From Streptomyces sp. AC550_RSS872 (GTDB lineage: Bacteria; Actinomycetota; Actinomycetes; Streptomycetales; Streptomycetaceae): a DNA stretch of 62,178 bases. The notes under the pieces were generated by a model. The model searched no databases. It was not told where the DNA came from and saw only the letters and a program-made list of their open reading frames with translations. Shown here one piece after another: positions 16,742 through 38,009 of this stretch. The translations under genes were made by a program, and so were the position numbers. The DNA is taken from positions 1 to 62,178 of the forward strand of contig NZ_JAGMUL010000010.1 in NCBI RefSeq assembly GCF_019049285.1. The letters run 5' to 3'. The number at the start of each line of letters is the position of its first letter. The first letter of the stretch is position 1.

Positions 16742-17335
16742 TCAGGCGGAGGCGCGCATCTCCATCGCGCGCGTCAGCACGCCCCACATCGCGGCGACGC
16801 TGGGACCGGGCCGGTCCGGGCCCGCGCAGGCGCAGGTCCACAGCGCGGTGCAGAACGCCGCGACGATGAGATCGGCCAGGGCCTCGGCCGGCGGTGCCTC
16901 GTCCCAGTGCCGCCCCCGCTGCATCTCGCCCACGAGTTCGAGCGCGATGCCATGGGTGTCGCTCAGGAGAGGAGCCACGGTGCCGTCCGCCCGGGCCGCC
17001 TCCACCTCCAGCCGCAGGGCCGCCTGCGCCCTGGGGTCGGTCTCGAAGAGCTTGCCGAGTCCGAGCACCAGGGCCTCCAGGCGGCTGGTGGCCGGCTCGG
17101 GCGAGGTCCTGGCCTCGTCCAGCAGCGTCCGCATGTTCTGGGACAGATGTTCCGTCAGTGCGGCGGCCAGCTTCTCCTTGCTGGAGAAGTGCCCGTACAG
17201 GGCTCCCTTGGTCAGCCCGATCCGGTCGGCGATGCGCTGCAGGTTCGCGTTCACGTAGCCGTAGCGTGCGAACTCGTACGCGGCGGCGTCGAGGACGCGA
17301 CCGTGCGTCCGAAAGGCACGCGCCTGCTTGACCAC
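16742..17335 (-). CDS. TetR-family repressor, ArpA-like (second receptor or pseudo-receptor, MmyR position)
   Basis: A 197-residue regulator. The DNA-binding part reads RVLDAAAYEFARYGY ... ADRIGLTKGALYGHFSSKEKLA, the receptor-family pattern. The ligand-binding half diverges from the other TetR protein. An ATG at 17353 opens the frame, but the sequence right after it (17339-17350) is a perfect match to the 16S anti-Shine-Dalgarno, 8 nt from the GTG at 17335, so GTG is chosen. It is divergent from the flavoprotein gene with a 20-bp palindrome between them. By analogy with MmyR or ScbR2 it may be a pseudo-receptor controlling the signal operon or the peptide genes. Confidence 0.85.
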   Translation of the reverse strand: MVKQARAFRTHGRVLDAAAYEFARYGYVNANLQRIADRIGLTKGALYGHFSSKEKLAAALTEHLSQNMRTLLDEARTSPEPATSRLEALVLGLGKLFETDPRAQAALRLEVEAARADGTVAPLLSDTHGIALELVGEMQRGRHWDEAPPAEALADLIVAAFCTALWTCACAGPDRPGPSVAAMWGVLTRAMEMRASA

Positions 17336-17338
17336 GCT

Positions 17339-17350
17339 GATCACCTCCTT
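17339..17350 (-). promoter_or_regulatory. Full-length anti-SD-complementary ribosome binding site of second tetR
   Basis: AAGGAGGTGATC on the - strand is complementary to the entire 16S rRNA 3' end. GGAGG is 8 nt from the GTG at 17335, which fixes the start and rules out the ATG at 17353. Confidence 0.75.
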
Positions 17351-17384
17351 CACCCCGGCCGGGGGTGAAGGACCGGCCAGGAAA

Positions 17385-17404
17385 AATTCGTTCTGGAACG
17401 AATT
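17385..17404. promoter_or_regulatory. Operator palindrome between tetR and flavoprotein gene
   Basis: Perfect 9-bp arms (AATTCGTTC/GAACGAATT) around TG. It is centred in the 97-nt divergent spacer, so a bound repressor would block both promoters. The sequence differs from the palindrome at 15544, suggesting that the two receptors recognise different operators. A second short inverted repeat, CACCCC/GGGGTG, lies at 17351-17367. Confidence 0.7.
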
Positions 17405-17432
17405 CTAGTCGTGGAGTAAAGGAGAGCGATAG

Positions 17433-18713
17433 GTGAACCCGCGTCAAATCTGCACAGGTCAGGGGGCACAGGGTGGCGCGCCGCAGGCGCGCGGACAGCT
17501 GGCGGGCGCCGTGGCCTGTGCCGCGGCACACGCGTCCGCGGCGGATGCCACCGGCCGGCTGTCCGCGCAGACCGTCGCGCTGCTGACCCGCGCCGGCTTC
17601 GCCCGCCACTTCGTGCCCGCGGCCTGGCACGGTACCGAGGGAACCTTCAGCGAACTCCTCACCCAGGCGGCGGCCGTCGGCGAGGGATGCGCGTCCGCCG
17701 CCTGGTGCGCCGCCCTGTGGGCGGCCCACGGCAGATACGCCGCCCACCTGCCCCTCGAAGGGCAGCTCGACCTGTGGGGCGGATCGCCCGATGTGCGGAT
17801 CGCCGCCGGACTGCGGCCCTCCGGCTCCGCCGCCCGCTGCTCCGAAGGCTGGCTGCTCACCGGCACCTGGGAGTGCGTCAGCGGGCTCGAGGACGCGCAC
17901 TGGCTGCTGCTGGCGGCCCCGGAACCGGACGGAGCGCAGTTACCCGGCGGCCCGTGCCGGCTCTTCGCCGTCCCCGCCGCCGAGATCCAGGTGCGCGAGA
18001 CGTGGCGCAGCACCGGAATGCGCGCCACCGGCAGCCACACCGCGGTCCTCGACGGCCCGGTGGCGGTGCCCGATCACCGCACCTGCTCCCTGTCGGACGT
18101 GCTGGCGGGCTCTCCCGGACCCGGACGGTCCCGCTGCCACACCGCCCCGGCGTACCTGGGGACGGGACTGCTGCTGTGCGCGCCCGCCCTCGGGGCGGCC
18201 CGCCACGCCCTGCGGGAGTGGACCGCGTGGGCCGCGCGCAGGGGAGCCGGCCGGCGCTCCGAACGCGCCATGCTCCAGCTGACGCTGGCGCAGTCGGCCG
18301 ACGACATCGAGGCCGCCGGGCTGCTGCTCGGGGACGCGGCGCTGCGGGCCGACTCGGGCACCCGCGCCGAGCGGGACGTGGCCCGCAACCGCCGGGTCGC
18401 GGCCGCCGCCGCACAGCACCTGGTCACCGCCGTCGAGCGGCTGTTCCGTGCGGCCGGAACCCACGCCTGCGCCGGCCCCGGGCCGCTGGAGCGCACCTGG
18501 CGCGACATCCACGTGCTGGCCGCGCACCAGGCCATGCGCCGCGAGACCGCGGCGGCCCTGTACGCGGACGCGGTGTTCGCCGACTTCGAAGACCCCCCCG
18601 GACGGGCGGCCGCGCCGGCGGGCGCGCAGACCGTGTCTGCCGGCCCGCCGACGGCCGCGCCCCGGTTCATGGCGCACTCCGCGCCGGCGGAGGTGGCCGC
18701 CGGTGTCCGCTGA
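17433..18713 (+). CDS. Acyl-CoA-dehydrogenase-fold flavoprotein (group D monooxygenase-like)
   Basis: A 426-residue protein of the acyl-CoA dehydrogenase superfamily, closest in outline to two-component flavin hydroxylases (HsaA/HpaB-C2 type): an N-terminal helical domain, a mid beta-domain with GTWECVSGLEDAHWLLLAA, and a C-terminal four-helix bundle with RTWRDIHVLAAHQAM. It should bind FMN/FAD. Next to afsA it most likely performs the redox step of autoinducer synthesis, the role attributed to MmfH in methylenomycin or the acyl-CoA oxidase Aco in avenolide. The GTG start follows AAGGAG. A rare TTA codon (17940-17942, residue 170) implies dependence on bldA tRNA. It overlaps the phosphatase gene by 11 nt. 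Confidence 0.82.
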   Translation: MNPRQICTGQGAQGGAPQARGQLAGAVACAAAHASAADATGRLSAQTVALLTRAGFARHFVPAAWHGTEGTFSELLTQAAAVGEGCASAAWCAALWAAHGRYAAHLPLEGQLDLWGGSPDVRIAAGLRPSGSAARCSEGWLLTGTWECVSGLEDAHWLLLAAPEPDGAQLPGGPCRLFAVPAAEIQVRETWRSTGMRATGSHTAVLDGPVAVPDHRTCSLSDVLAGSPGPGRSRCHTAPAYLGTGLLLCAPALGAARHALREWTAWAARRGAGRRSERAMLQLTLAQSADDIEAAGLLLGDAALRADSGTRAERDVARNRRVAAAAAQHLVTAVERLFRAAGTHACAGPGPLERTWRDIHVLAAHQAMRRETAAALYADAVFADFEDPPGRAAAPAGAQTVSAGPPTAAPRFMAHSAPAEVAAGVR

Positions 18714-19458
18714 AACCCGCAGCGGGCGAGGCCGGTCCCCGCGACCCGCGCCGCCGCCTGCCCGCCCCACGTCATCCCGGCCCGCGGCGCGGGCACACCC
18801 CGAAGAGCCTCGCCGGCTGGTGTTCTTCGACGTCGACGAGACGCTGATCGGCCGCAAGAGCGGCCCGGACTTCCTGCGCCACCACATCGCGCGGCTGCAC
18901 GGCGCGGACGCAGCGCGCCGGGCCGGCGAACTGCTCGGCGAACTGGCCGGTCTGCCCCGCGCGGAGGCCAACCGCCGTTTCCACCGGGCCTTCCGGGGCT
19001 GCCCGGCCGCACAGGCCGAGGCCGCGGCCCGCCGGTGGTACCGGGAGCACAGCCGGGCCGACGGCTTCTATCTCCCCACCACACTGGCCGCGCTGCGCCG
19101 GCACCGGGCCGAGGGCGCGTCCGTCGCCCTGGTCTCCGGCACCTTCCCGCCCCTGCTGGCCGTCATCGCCGAGGCGGTCGGGGCGCAGTTCGTCCTCGGC
19201 GCGAAACTCGAACGCTGCGGGCCGCTGCTCACCGGCGAACTGATCGGCCCCCCGGCCATCGGCGAGGGCAAACGCACCCTGGTGCGCAGGCTCCTCGCCC
19301 GCCACCCCGACATCGACCCGGCCGACTGCTGGGCCTACGGCGACCATCCCTCCGACCTGCCCATGCTGCACAGCGTGGGACACGCGGTGATGGTCGCCCC
19401 GGACGGGACCCACACCACCGTGCCACCCCCCGACGCCGGGACCGACAAAGACCGGTGA
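18703..19458 (+). CDS. HAD-superfamily phosphatase (subclass IB, SerB-like)
   Basis: A 251-residue phosphatase. Motif I is FFDVDETL with the nucleophile and acid Asp pair, motif II is the Ser in LVSGTF, motif III is the Lys in GEGKRTL and motif IV is YGDHPSDLPML. The first 40 or so residues are Pro/Arg/Ser-rich and probably disordered. The GTG at 18703 overlaps the flavoprotein's 3' end by 11 nt with GGAGG upstream, giving tight coupling. AfsA products carry a phosphate from dihydroxyacetone phosphate; a co-translated HAD phosphatase is the expected enzyme to remove it (compare MmfP and SrrP). It could also be a general small-phosphate phosphatase. Confidence 0.88.
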   Translation: MSAETRSGRGRSPRPAPPPARPTSSRPAARAHPEEPRRLVFFDVDETLIGRKSGPDFLRHHIARLHGADAARRAGELLGELAGLPRAEANRRFHRAFRGCPAAQAEAAARRWYREHSRADGFYLPTTLAALRRHRAEGASVALVSGTFPPLLAVIAEAVGAQFVLGAKLERCGPLLTGELIGPPAIGEGKRTLVRRLLARHPDIDPADCWAYGDHPSDLPMLHSVGHAVMVAPDGTHTTVPPPDAGTDKDR

Positions 19459-19950
19459 CCGCGGCGGTGCGCCGGCCGCAGGAAGCCACCTGAAGGTGCC
19501 ACCCGGCAGGCGGCCCTCTGCGTGCCCGCGGACCCGGACCCGGCCCCGGGCCCGCGGGCGCCGAAAGGTCGGCCCAGCGGCTCGCGCAGGCCCGCAACGA
19601 AGACAGCCGGAGATCCCCATGCCGCCCCGTCGCTGGACGGACCCCGGCGTCCTCGGCGCCGCACGGACCCGGAGAACACGGTCTCTTCGGCCCCTGGCCC
19701 GACCCCGCACAGCCCGAAGAGGACAACGCCGGCCCGGGGCACGGCGCGCCCGAGTGCTCGCCGGAGCAGGGAACCCCAGCAAGGTCAGACTCACGGGATT
19801 TCCTGTACCTCAACCACTCACACCCGCTCGCGGTTCCGGGCGGCGAGACGCCCGCCGAAACGCAGAACAAATCCGGCCAGTTCAAGCAAGTTTGGAGGCG
19901 CTGGCAGCAAGAGTTGCGTCATCGATTGTTGTCGTGCGACGTCGCTGCAA

Positions 19951-19966
19951 GGGGAGGAACCTCCCC
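19951..19966. repeat. Short perfect inverted repeat upstream of NRPS operon
   Basis: GGGGAGG-AA-CCTCCCC, 7-bp arms around 2 nt, 278 nt before the first NRPS-operon start codon. It could be an operator or a short hairpin with a GAAC loop; its purpose is unknown. Confidence 0.35.
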
Positions 19967-20095
19967 AATTCTGTCTCGGGCATCGGTGCCGAGTACTCAG
20001 CGTAAGGAAAGTCGAGCGAATAGTTCCGGACGCCCGTGGAAGATCGCTTGTGTCGCATAGGGCCTCGTGCGAATCTTGAGAAGCGACCCAAATTG

Positions 20096-20109
20096 CGAAC
20101 TAGAGTTCG
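20096..20109. repeat. Inverted repeat in the putative NRPS promoter region
   Basis: CGAACT-AG-AGTTCG, 6-bp arms around 2 nt, 135 nt upstream of the first gene of the NRPS operon, in AT-richer sequence. A candidate operator; short enough to be chance. Confidence 0.3.
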
Positions 20110-20244
20110 AAGCTGAGCCCCTGGGCGTGTGTCCCGTGCCGCACTGGTCCGAAGGTGTCTGTCGCCCGCTTCTTCTGCCCGGGCGTGAGCGCGCGGTGAT
20201 CGACACGCTCCGGTGCCGGCCACGGGACTAATGGGGGAGACTGC

Positions 20245-20994
20245 ATGTCGCTCGAGACCAGTCGCGTCCGCGGACAGTGGTTGCTTCACCGTCCCAGCGC
20301 AACTGCGCCCTGTCGGCTCTTCTGTTTTCCGTACTCCGGCGTCGGGGCCTCGATGTATGCGCGCTGGCCGTCAAACGTGGGGCCGGCGGAAGTCTGTCCG
20401 GTACAGCCGCCAGGTCGGGAGAACCGGCTGAGCGAACCGCATTTCGGAACCTTCGAGAACTACGCCGAGCAGGCAATCAAGCAACTTCAACCCTATTTGG
20501 ACCGCCCGTTCGCGTTCTTCGGGCATTGCAGCTCGGCGCTGGCGGCCTTCGCGACGGCTGCCCAGTTGGAGCGGGCCGGTCTGCCGACGCCGAGCCGGTT
20601 ATTTGTCTCCTCCCAGGTAGCTCCGCACGAGCCGCCCTACGGCCGGTTCCTTTCCATGGGGGACGACGAGCTGGCGATGGAAGTGACCACGTTGGCCAAG
20701 TCCATGGGCAGTCAGCTGACGCCAGAGCTGTTGGACCTGGGGCTTTCGGTGATGAAGGCCGACATCCGTGCCCACAAGGCGTACCAGCTCCCCGCTCCGC
20801 TCCCGCTGCCGGGCGGGGTGACCGCGATTGGATGGGACTCTGACGACGAGGTACGGCCCGAGTTGATGGCCGGCTGGCGGGCGTACGGCGACGACGTCCG
20901 GTTCATCACCGTGCGCGGCGCGCATCACACCTTTCTGAACGCACCCCTGGCACTCATGGCAGAACTGGCGCGGGACATGGAGGGCGTGGCTTGA
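20245..20994 (+). CDS. Cys-nucleophile type II thioesterase-like protein, probable aminoacyl transferase between PCPs
   Basis: A 249-residue alpha/beta-hydrolase of the type II thioesterase family: CRLFCFPYSGVGAS at the N-terminus, QPPGRENR, an acid in GWDSDDEV and the His in GAHHTF. The elbow reads FFGHCSSALAAF, so the nucleophile (residue 95, codon 20527-20529) is Cys and the following GxxxG-type Gly is Ser. Cys-nucleophile relatives CmaE and SyrC are known to move aminoacyl groups from a stand-alone PCP to another PCP rather than hydrolyse them. It is the first gene of the operon, overlapping an A-PCP gene, while a downstream module lacks its own A domain, which fits a shuttle role. GGGGGAG precedes the ATG. 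A TTA codon lies at 20599-20601 (residue 119). Confidence 0.82.
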   Translation: MSLETSRVRGQWLLHRPSATAPCRLFCFPYSGVGASMYARWPSNVGPAEVCPVQPPGRENRLSEPHFGTFENYAEQAIKQLQPYLDRPFAFFGHCSSALAAFATAAQLERAGLPTPSRLFVSSQVAPHEPPYGRFLSMGDDELAMEVTTLAKSMGSQLTPELLDLGLSVMKADIRAHKAYQLPAPLPLPGGVTAIGWDSDDEVRPELMAGWRAYGDDVRFITVRGAHHTFLNAPLALMAELARDMEGVA

Positions 20995-22706
20995 TGGACA
21001 CGGTCCACGAGCTGTTCAGCGCCCATGCCGCCGCGACTCCGGACAAGCCGGCAATCCACGGGCAGGACGGCGTTGTGACCTACACGCAGTTGGATGCCCG
21101 GGCTGACGGGATTGCGCGTCGACTGGCCGCCCGGGGAATAGGCGTGGAGTCGAGAGTGGGCGTGCTGGCCGAGCGGTCCCTCGGTCTGGTGGTGACGCTG
21201 CTCGGCATCCTCAAGGCCGGCGCCGCGTATGTGCCCGTCGATCCCCGGCAGCCGGACGACTGGCGTGGGAGGGCCCTGCGGTCGGCGGGTGTGAGCTGCC
21301 TTCTCGACGCGACCGGGGCCGTGATCGAGTCCTCCGCGCTCGCCGACCCGGCTCCGGCCGGCGATCGGGCGGCCCGGGCGGGCGGCGGCAACCTCGCCTA
21401 TGTCGCGTTCACTTCAGGGTCGACCGGCGCCCCGAAGGGTGTCGCGATAACGCACGAGTCGGTCCTGCGGCTGGTGCTCGACCAGGCCTACGCACCGGTC
21501 GAACCCGACGACCGTTTCCTGCAGTTCGCCCCCGTCGCGTTCGACGCCTCCACCTTCGAGATCTGGGCCCCCCTGCTCAACGGCGCCGAGCTGCTGGTCC
21601 ATCCCCCGGGGGAGCCGTCGCCGGCCGAGCTGGCGCGCTTCGTCAGCGACCACAAGATCACCACGCTGTGGTTGACCGCGGGCCTGTTCCAGCAGGTCGT
21701 CGACCACCACCTCGACCTGCTGGCGAACCTGCGGCGCCTCGTCGTCGGCGGAGACGTGGTGTCCCCGCGCCATGCTGAGCTGGTTCTCTCACGGCTGCCG
21801 GGGATCCGGCTCGTCAACGGCTACGGCCCGACCGAGAACACGACGTTCACGTGCTGCCATGACATCACAGCGGGCGACACCGACCCGGTGCCGGTCGGGC
21901 GGCCGATCGCGGGCACCGAGGTGCGCGTCCTCGATGCCCGACTGCGGCCGGCCGAGGCCGGCGAGCTCTACGCCGTGGGGCCGGGGCTCGCCAGGGGATA
22001 CCTGGGCGAGCCAGGGCAGACCGGTGCGCGGTTCGTCGCCGACCCGTGGAGCTCTCCGCCCGGCGGACGGATGTACCGCACCGGCGACCTGGTCCGCGTG
22101 CGGTCCGACGGTGTGCTGGAGTTCCTCGAGCGGTCCGACCGACAGGTCAAGATCAACGGCTTCCGGGTGGAGCCAGGCGAGGTGGAGACGGTCCTGGCGC
22201 GCCTGCCCGGCGTTCGCTCGGCGGCGGTCGTGGCACAGCCCGGCCCCACCGGCGCGCTCCGGCTCGCCGCATTCGTGGCACCCCATCGCGGACAGGTGGT
22301 GTCGGTCCTCGGCATGCGGCGTCAGATGACGGAGGCACTGCCCGACTACGCGCGGCCGGCCACCTACCGCGTCGTCGACGAGCTGCCGCTGACCGCGAAC
22401 GGCAAGGTCGACCGCTCGGCGCTGGCCGGCACCGTCTCGCGTGAACGCCCGGACCTCTTCTCCGACTTCGTGCCGCCGGCCACCGGGGTGGAGGTGCTCA
22501 TCGCCGAGATCTGGTCCGATCTGCTGGGTGTCGACCGCATCGGGATCGAGGACGACTTCATCGCGCTGGGCGGCCACTCGCTGCTCAGCATGCGGATGAC
22601 CGAGGACGTTGCCAGGGAGTTCGGCGTGACGATCGCCCCGCGCGACTTCTATCTGCGGCCGACCGTGGCCGGGCTGGCGGCGCTGGTCGAGGAGCGGCGC
22701 CGATGA
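20994..22706 (+). CDS. Stand-alone NRPS adenylation-PCP didomain, valine-like specificity
   Basis: A 570-residue A-PCP protein with no condensation domain. A core motifs: [11 protein letters not shown] (A3), FDASTFEIW (A4), YGPTENTTF (A5), YRTGDL (A7), NGFRVEPGE (A8) and the Lys in TANGKVDR (A10). The PCP has Ser in LGGHSLLSM (about residue 528). Pocket residues read by eye give DAFWVGGTFK, the valine class (reference DAFWIGGTFK). The start is the ATG at 20994, sharing one base with the preceding stop. Isolated A-PCP proteins usually present an amino acid to a tailoring enzyme before use elsewhere; here a P450 gene follows with a 4-nt overlap, so valine hydroxylation on the PCP is the likely job. 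Confidence 0.9.
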   Translation: MDTVHELFSAHAAATPDKPAIHGQDGVVTYTQLDARADGIARRLAARGIGVESRVGVLAERSLGLVVTLLGILKAGAAYVPVDPRQPDDWRGRALRSAGVSCLLDATGAVIESSALADPAPAGDRAARAGGGNLAYVAFTSGSTGAPKGVAITHESVLRLVLDQAYAPVEPDDRFLQFAPVAFDASTFEIWAPLLNGAELLVHPPGEPSPAELARFVSDHKITTLWLTAGLFQQVVDHHLDLLANLRRLVVGGDVVSPRHAELVLSRLPGIRLVNGYGPTENTTFTCCHDITAGDTDPVPVGRPIAGTEVRVLDARLRPAEAGELYAVGPGLARGYLGEPGQTGARFVADPWSSPPGGRMYRTGDLVRVRSDGVLEFLERSDRQVKINGFRVEPGEVETVLARLPGVRSAAVVAQPGPTGALRLAAFVAPHRGQVVSVLGMRRQMTEALPDYARPATYRVVDELPLTANGKVDRSALAGTVSRERPDLFSDFVPPATGVEVLIAEIWSDLLGVDRIGIEDDFIALGGHSLLSMRMTEDVAREFGVTIAPRDFYLRPTVAGLAALVEERRR

Positions 22707-23965
22707 GGATGTCGCCGCACGCTCCGGACGGGCAGGTCGATCTGGACAGCGTCGATCTGTTCGATCCGTTCCTGCACAGCGAAGGCCACCCGCACGCGGT
22801 CTGGCGGGCCCTGCGCGCCCAGGCGCCGGTGCACCGGCAACAACTCCCCGACGGGCGGCAGTTCTGGTCGGTGACGCGCTACGCGGACGCCTGCCGGGTG
22901 CTGCGCGACCATGAGGACTTCACCTCCGAGCGGGGCACCCTCCTCAGCGCCTTGGACGTCGGCGACCCGGCGGGCGGCAAGATGATGGCGGCGAGCGACC
23001 CGCCCCACCACACCATGCTGCGCGAATCGCTGAACCGGGTGCTGTCGGCACGGGCGGTCAACGCACGGCGCAACACCTTGCTGGGGCCCGTCGACCGGCT
23101 GGTCGAGCCGCTGTTGACCGGCGAGCCCACCGATCTCGCCGTGCTCGCCGCCGACTTCCCGATGGACTTCATCGGCACCTTCATGGGTCTGCCGGAATCG
23201 GACTGGCCGCGTCTGACGAAGCTGACCACCATGGCCGTCGCGCCCCATGACCCGGCCTTCCAGGAGGGCTCGGCCCCACTCACGCTCGTCACCGCGCACC
23301 ATGAGCTGTTCGAGTACTTCTCGGAACAGCTCGCCGCGCGGGACGGGACCCCGACGGACGATTTGATCGGCCACCTGATGCGGACGCGGATCGACGGGAA
23401 GCCGCTGGACCACGAAAGCATCGTCTACAACTGCTACAGCCTCATCCTGGGCGCGAACGTCACCACCCCGCACACCGTCACCGGACTGGTCCAGGCCCTG
23501 ATGGACCACCCCGACGCCTACCACGCGGTCGTCGCAGACCCCTCCCTGGCCGCCGGCTGCGTCGAAGAGGGACTGCGCTGGACATCACCGGCCAGTCACT
23601 TCATGCGGTACGCCACCCAGGACGTGCGGCTGAGCGGCCGTACGGTCAAGGCCGGCTCAGCGCTCGCGGTGTGGCTGGGGTCGGCCAACCGGGACGAGGA
23701 CGTCTTCGCCGACCCCTACACATTCGATGTCAAACGCCGCCCCAACCGGCACATCGCCTTCGGATTCGGGCCCCACTACTGCGTCGGGGCCGCGCTGGCA
23801 CGGCTGTCGCTGCGCATGCTCCTGGAGCGCGTCTGCGCGCTGGTCGAGCGGATCGAACCGGCCGGGGAGGTGCGGCACCTGGCCTCCAACTTCGTCGCCG
23901 GGATCACGTCCATGCCGGTGCGCGGCGTACCACGGGACGGCGCGCACCCGACCCGCCTGTCGTGA
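22703..23965 (+). CDS. Cytochrome P450, probable oxidase of PCP-bound amino acid
   Basis: A 420-residue P450. The ExxR is in EEGLRW (about 23566) and the haem loop is [15 protein letters not shown] with the Cys ligand (about 23768). The I-helix motif, normally (A/G)Gx(D/E)T(T/S), reads GANVTT: the acid is Val, so proton delivery must differ from the textbook case. It overlaps the A-PCP gene by 4 nt (ATGA), the arrangement known for P450s that beta-hydroxylate PCP-tethered amino acids in aminocoumarin, nikkomycin and glycopeptide pathways. Predicted action: oxidation, probably beta-hydroxylation, of valyl-PCP. A second in-frame ATG at 22709 is an alternative start. Confidence 0.88.
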   Translation: MRMSPHAPDGQVDLDSVDLFDPFLHSEGHPHAVWRALRAQAPVHRQQLPDGRQFWSVTRYADACRVLRDHEDFTSERGTLLSALDVGDPAGGKMMAASDPPHHTMLRESLNRVLSARAVNARRNTLLGPVDRLVEPLLTGEPTDLAVLAADFPMDFIGTFMGLPESDWPRLTKLTTMAVAPHDPAFQEGSAPLTLVTAHHELFEYFSEQLAARDGTPTDDLIGHLMRTRIDGKPLDHESIVYNCYSLILGANVTTPHTVTGLVQALMDHPDAYHAVVADPSLAAGCVEEGLRWTSPASHFMRYATQDVRLSGRTVKAGSALAVWLGSANRDEDVFADPYTFDVKRRPNRHIAFGFGPHYCVGAALARLSLRMLLERVCALVERIEPAGEVRHLASNFVAGITSMPVRGVPRDGAHPTRLS

Positions 23966-24008
23966 CCGCCGCGGACCATCCGGCAACCGGAGTGGGTGGA
24001 GGGTACTC

Positions 24009-38008
<14,000 letters not shown>

Positions 38009-38009
<1 letters not shown>

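Larger units (their letters stand above)
19459..20244 (+). other. Intergenic region (786 nt) with a G+C drop, before the NRPS operon
   Basis: No gene is supported. The left half is G+C rich; one frame (about 19670-20059) has GC-rich third positions at first, then loses them, and may be a gene remnant with no recognisable family. From about 19780 on the composition falls noticeably. A 6-bp hairpin (CGGGCG/CGCCCG, 19837-19854) could end the signal operon. Inverted repeats at 19951-19966 and 20096-20109 are listed separately. The NRPS operon promoter should lie in the last 250 nt. Confidence 0.5.

Noticed and set aside
19496..20079. Overlapping short + strand frames in the intergenic region
   Set aside because: No start with a ribosome site, low-complexity composition and no family signature; noted only as a possible remnant.
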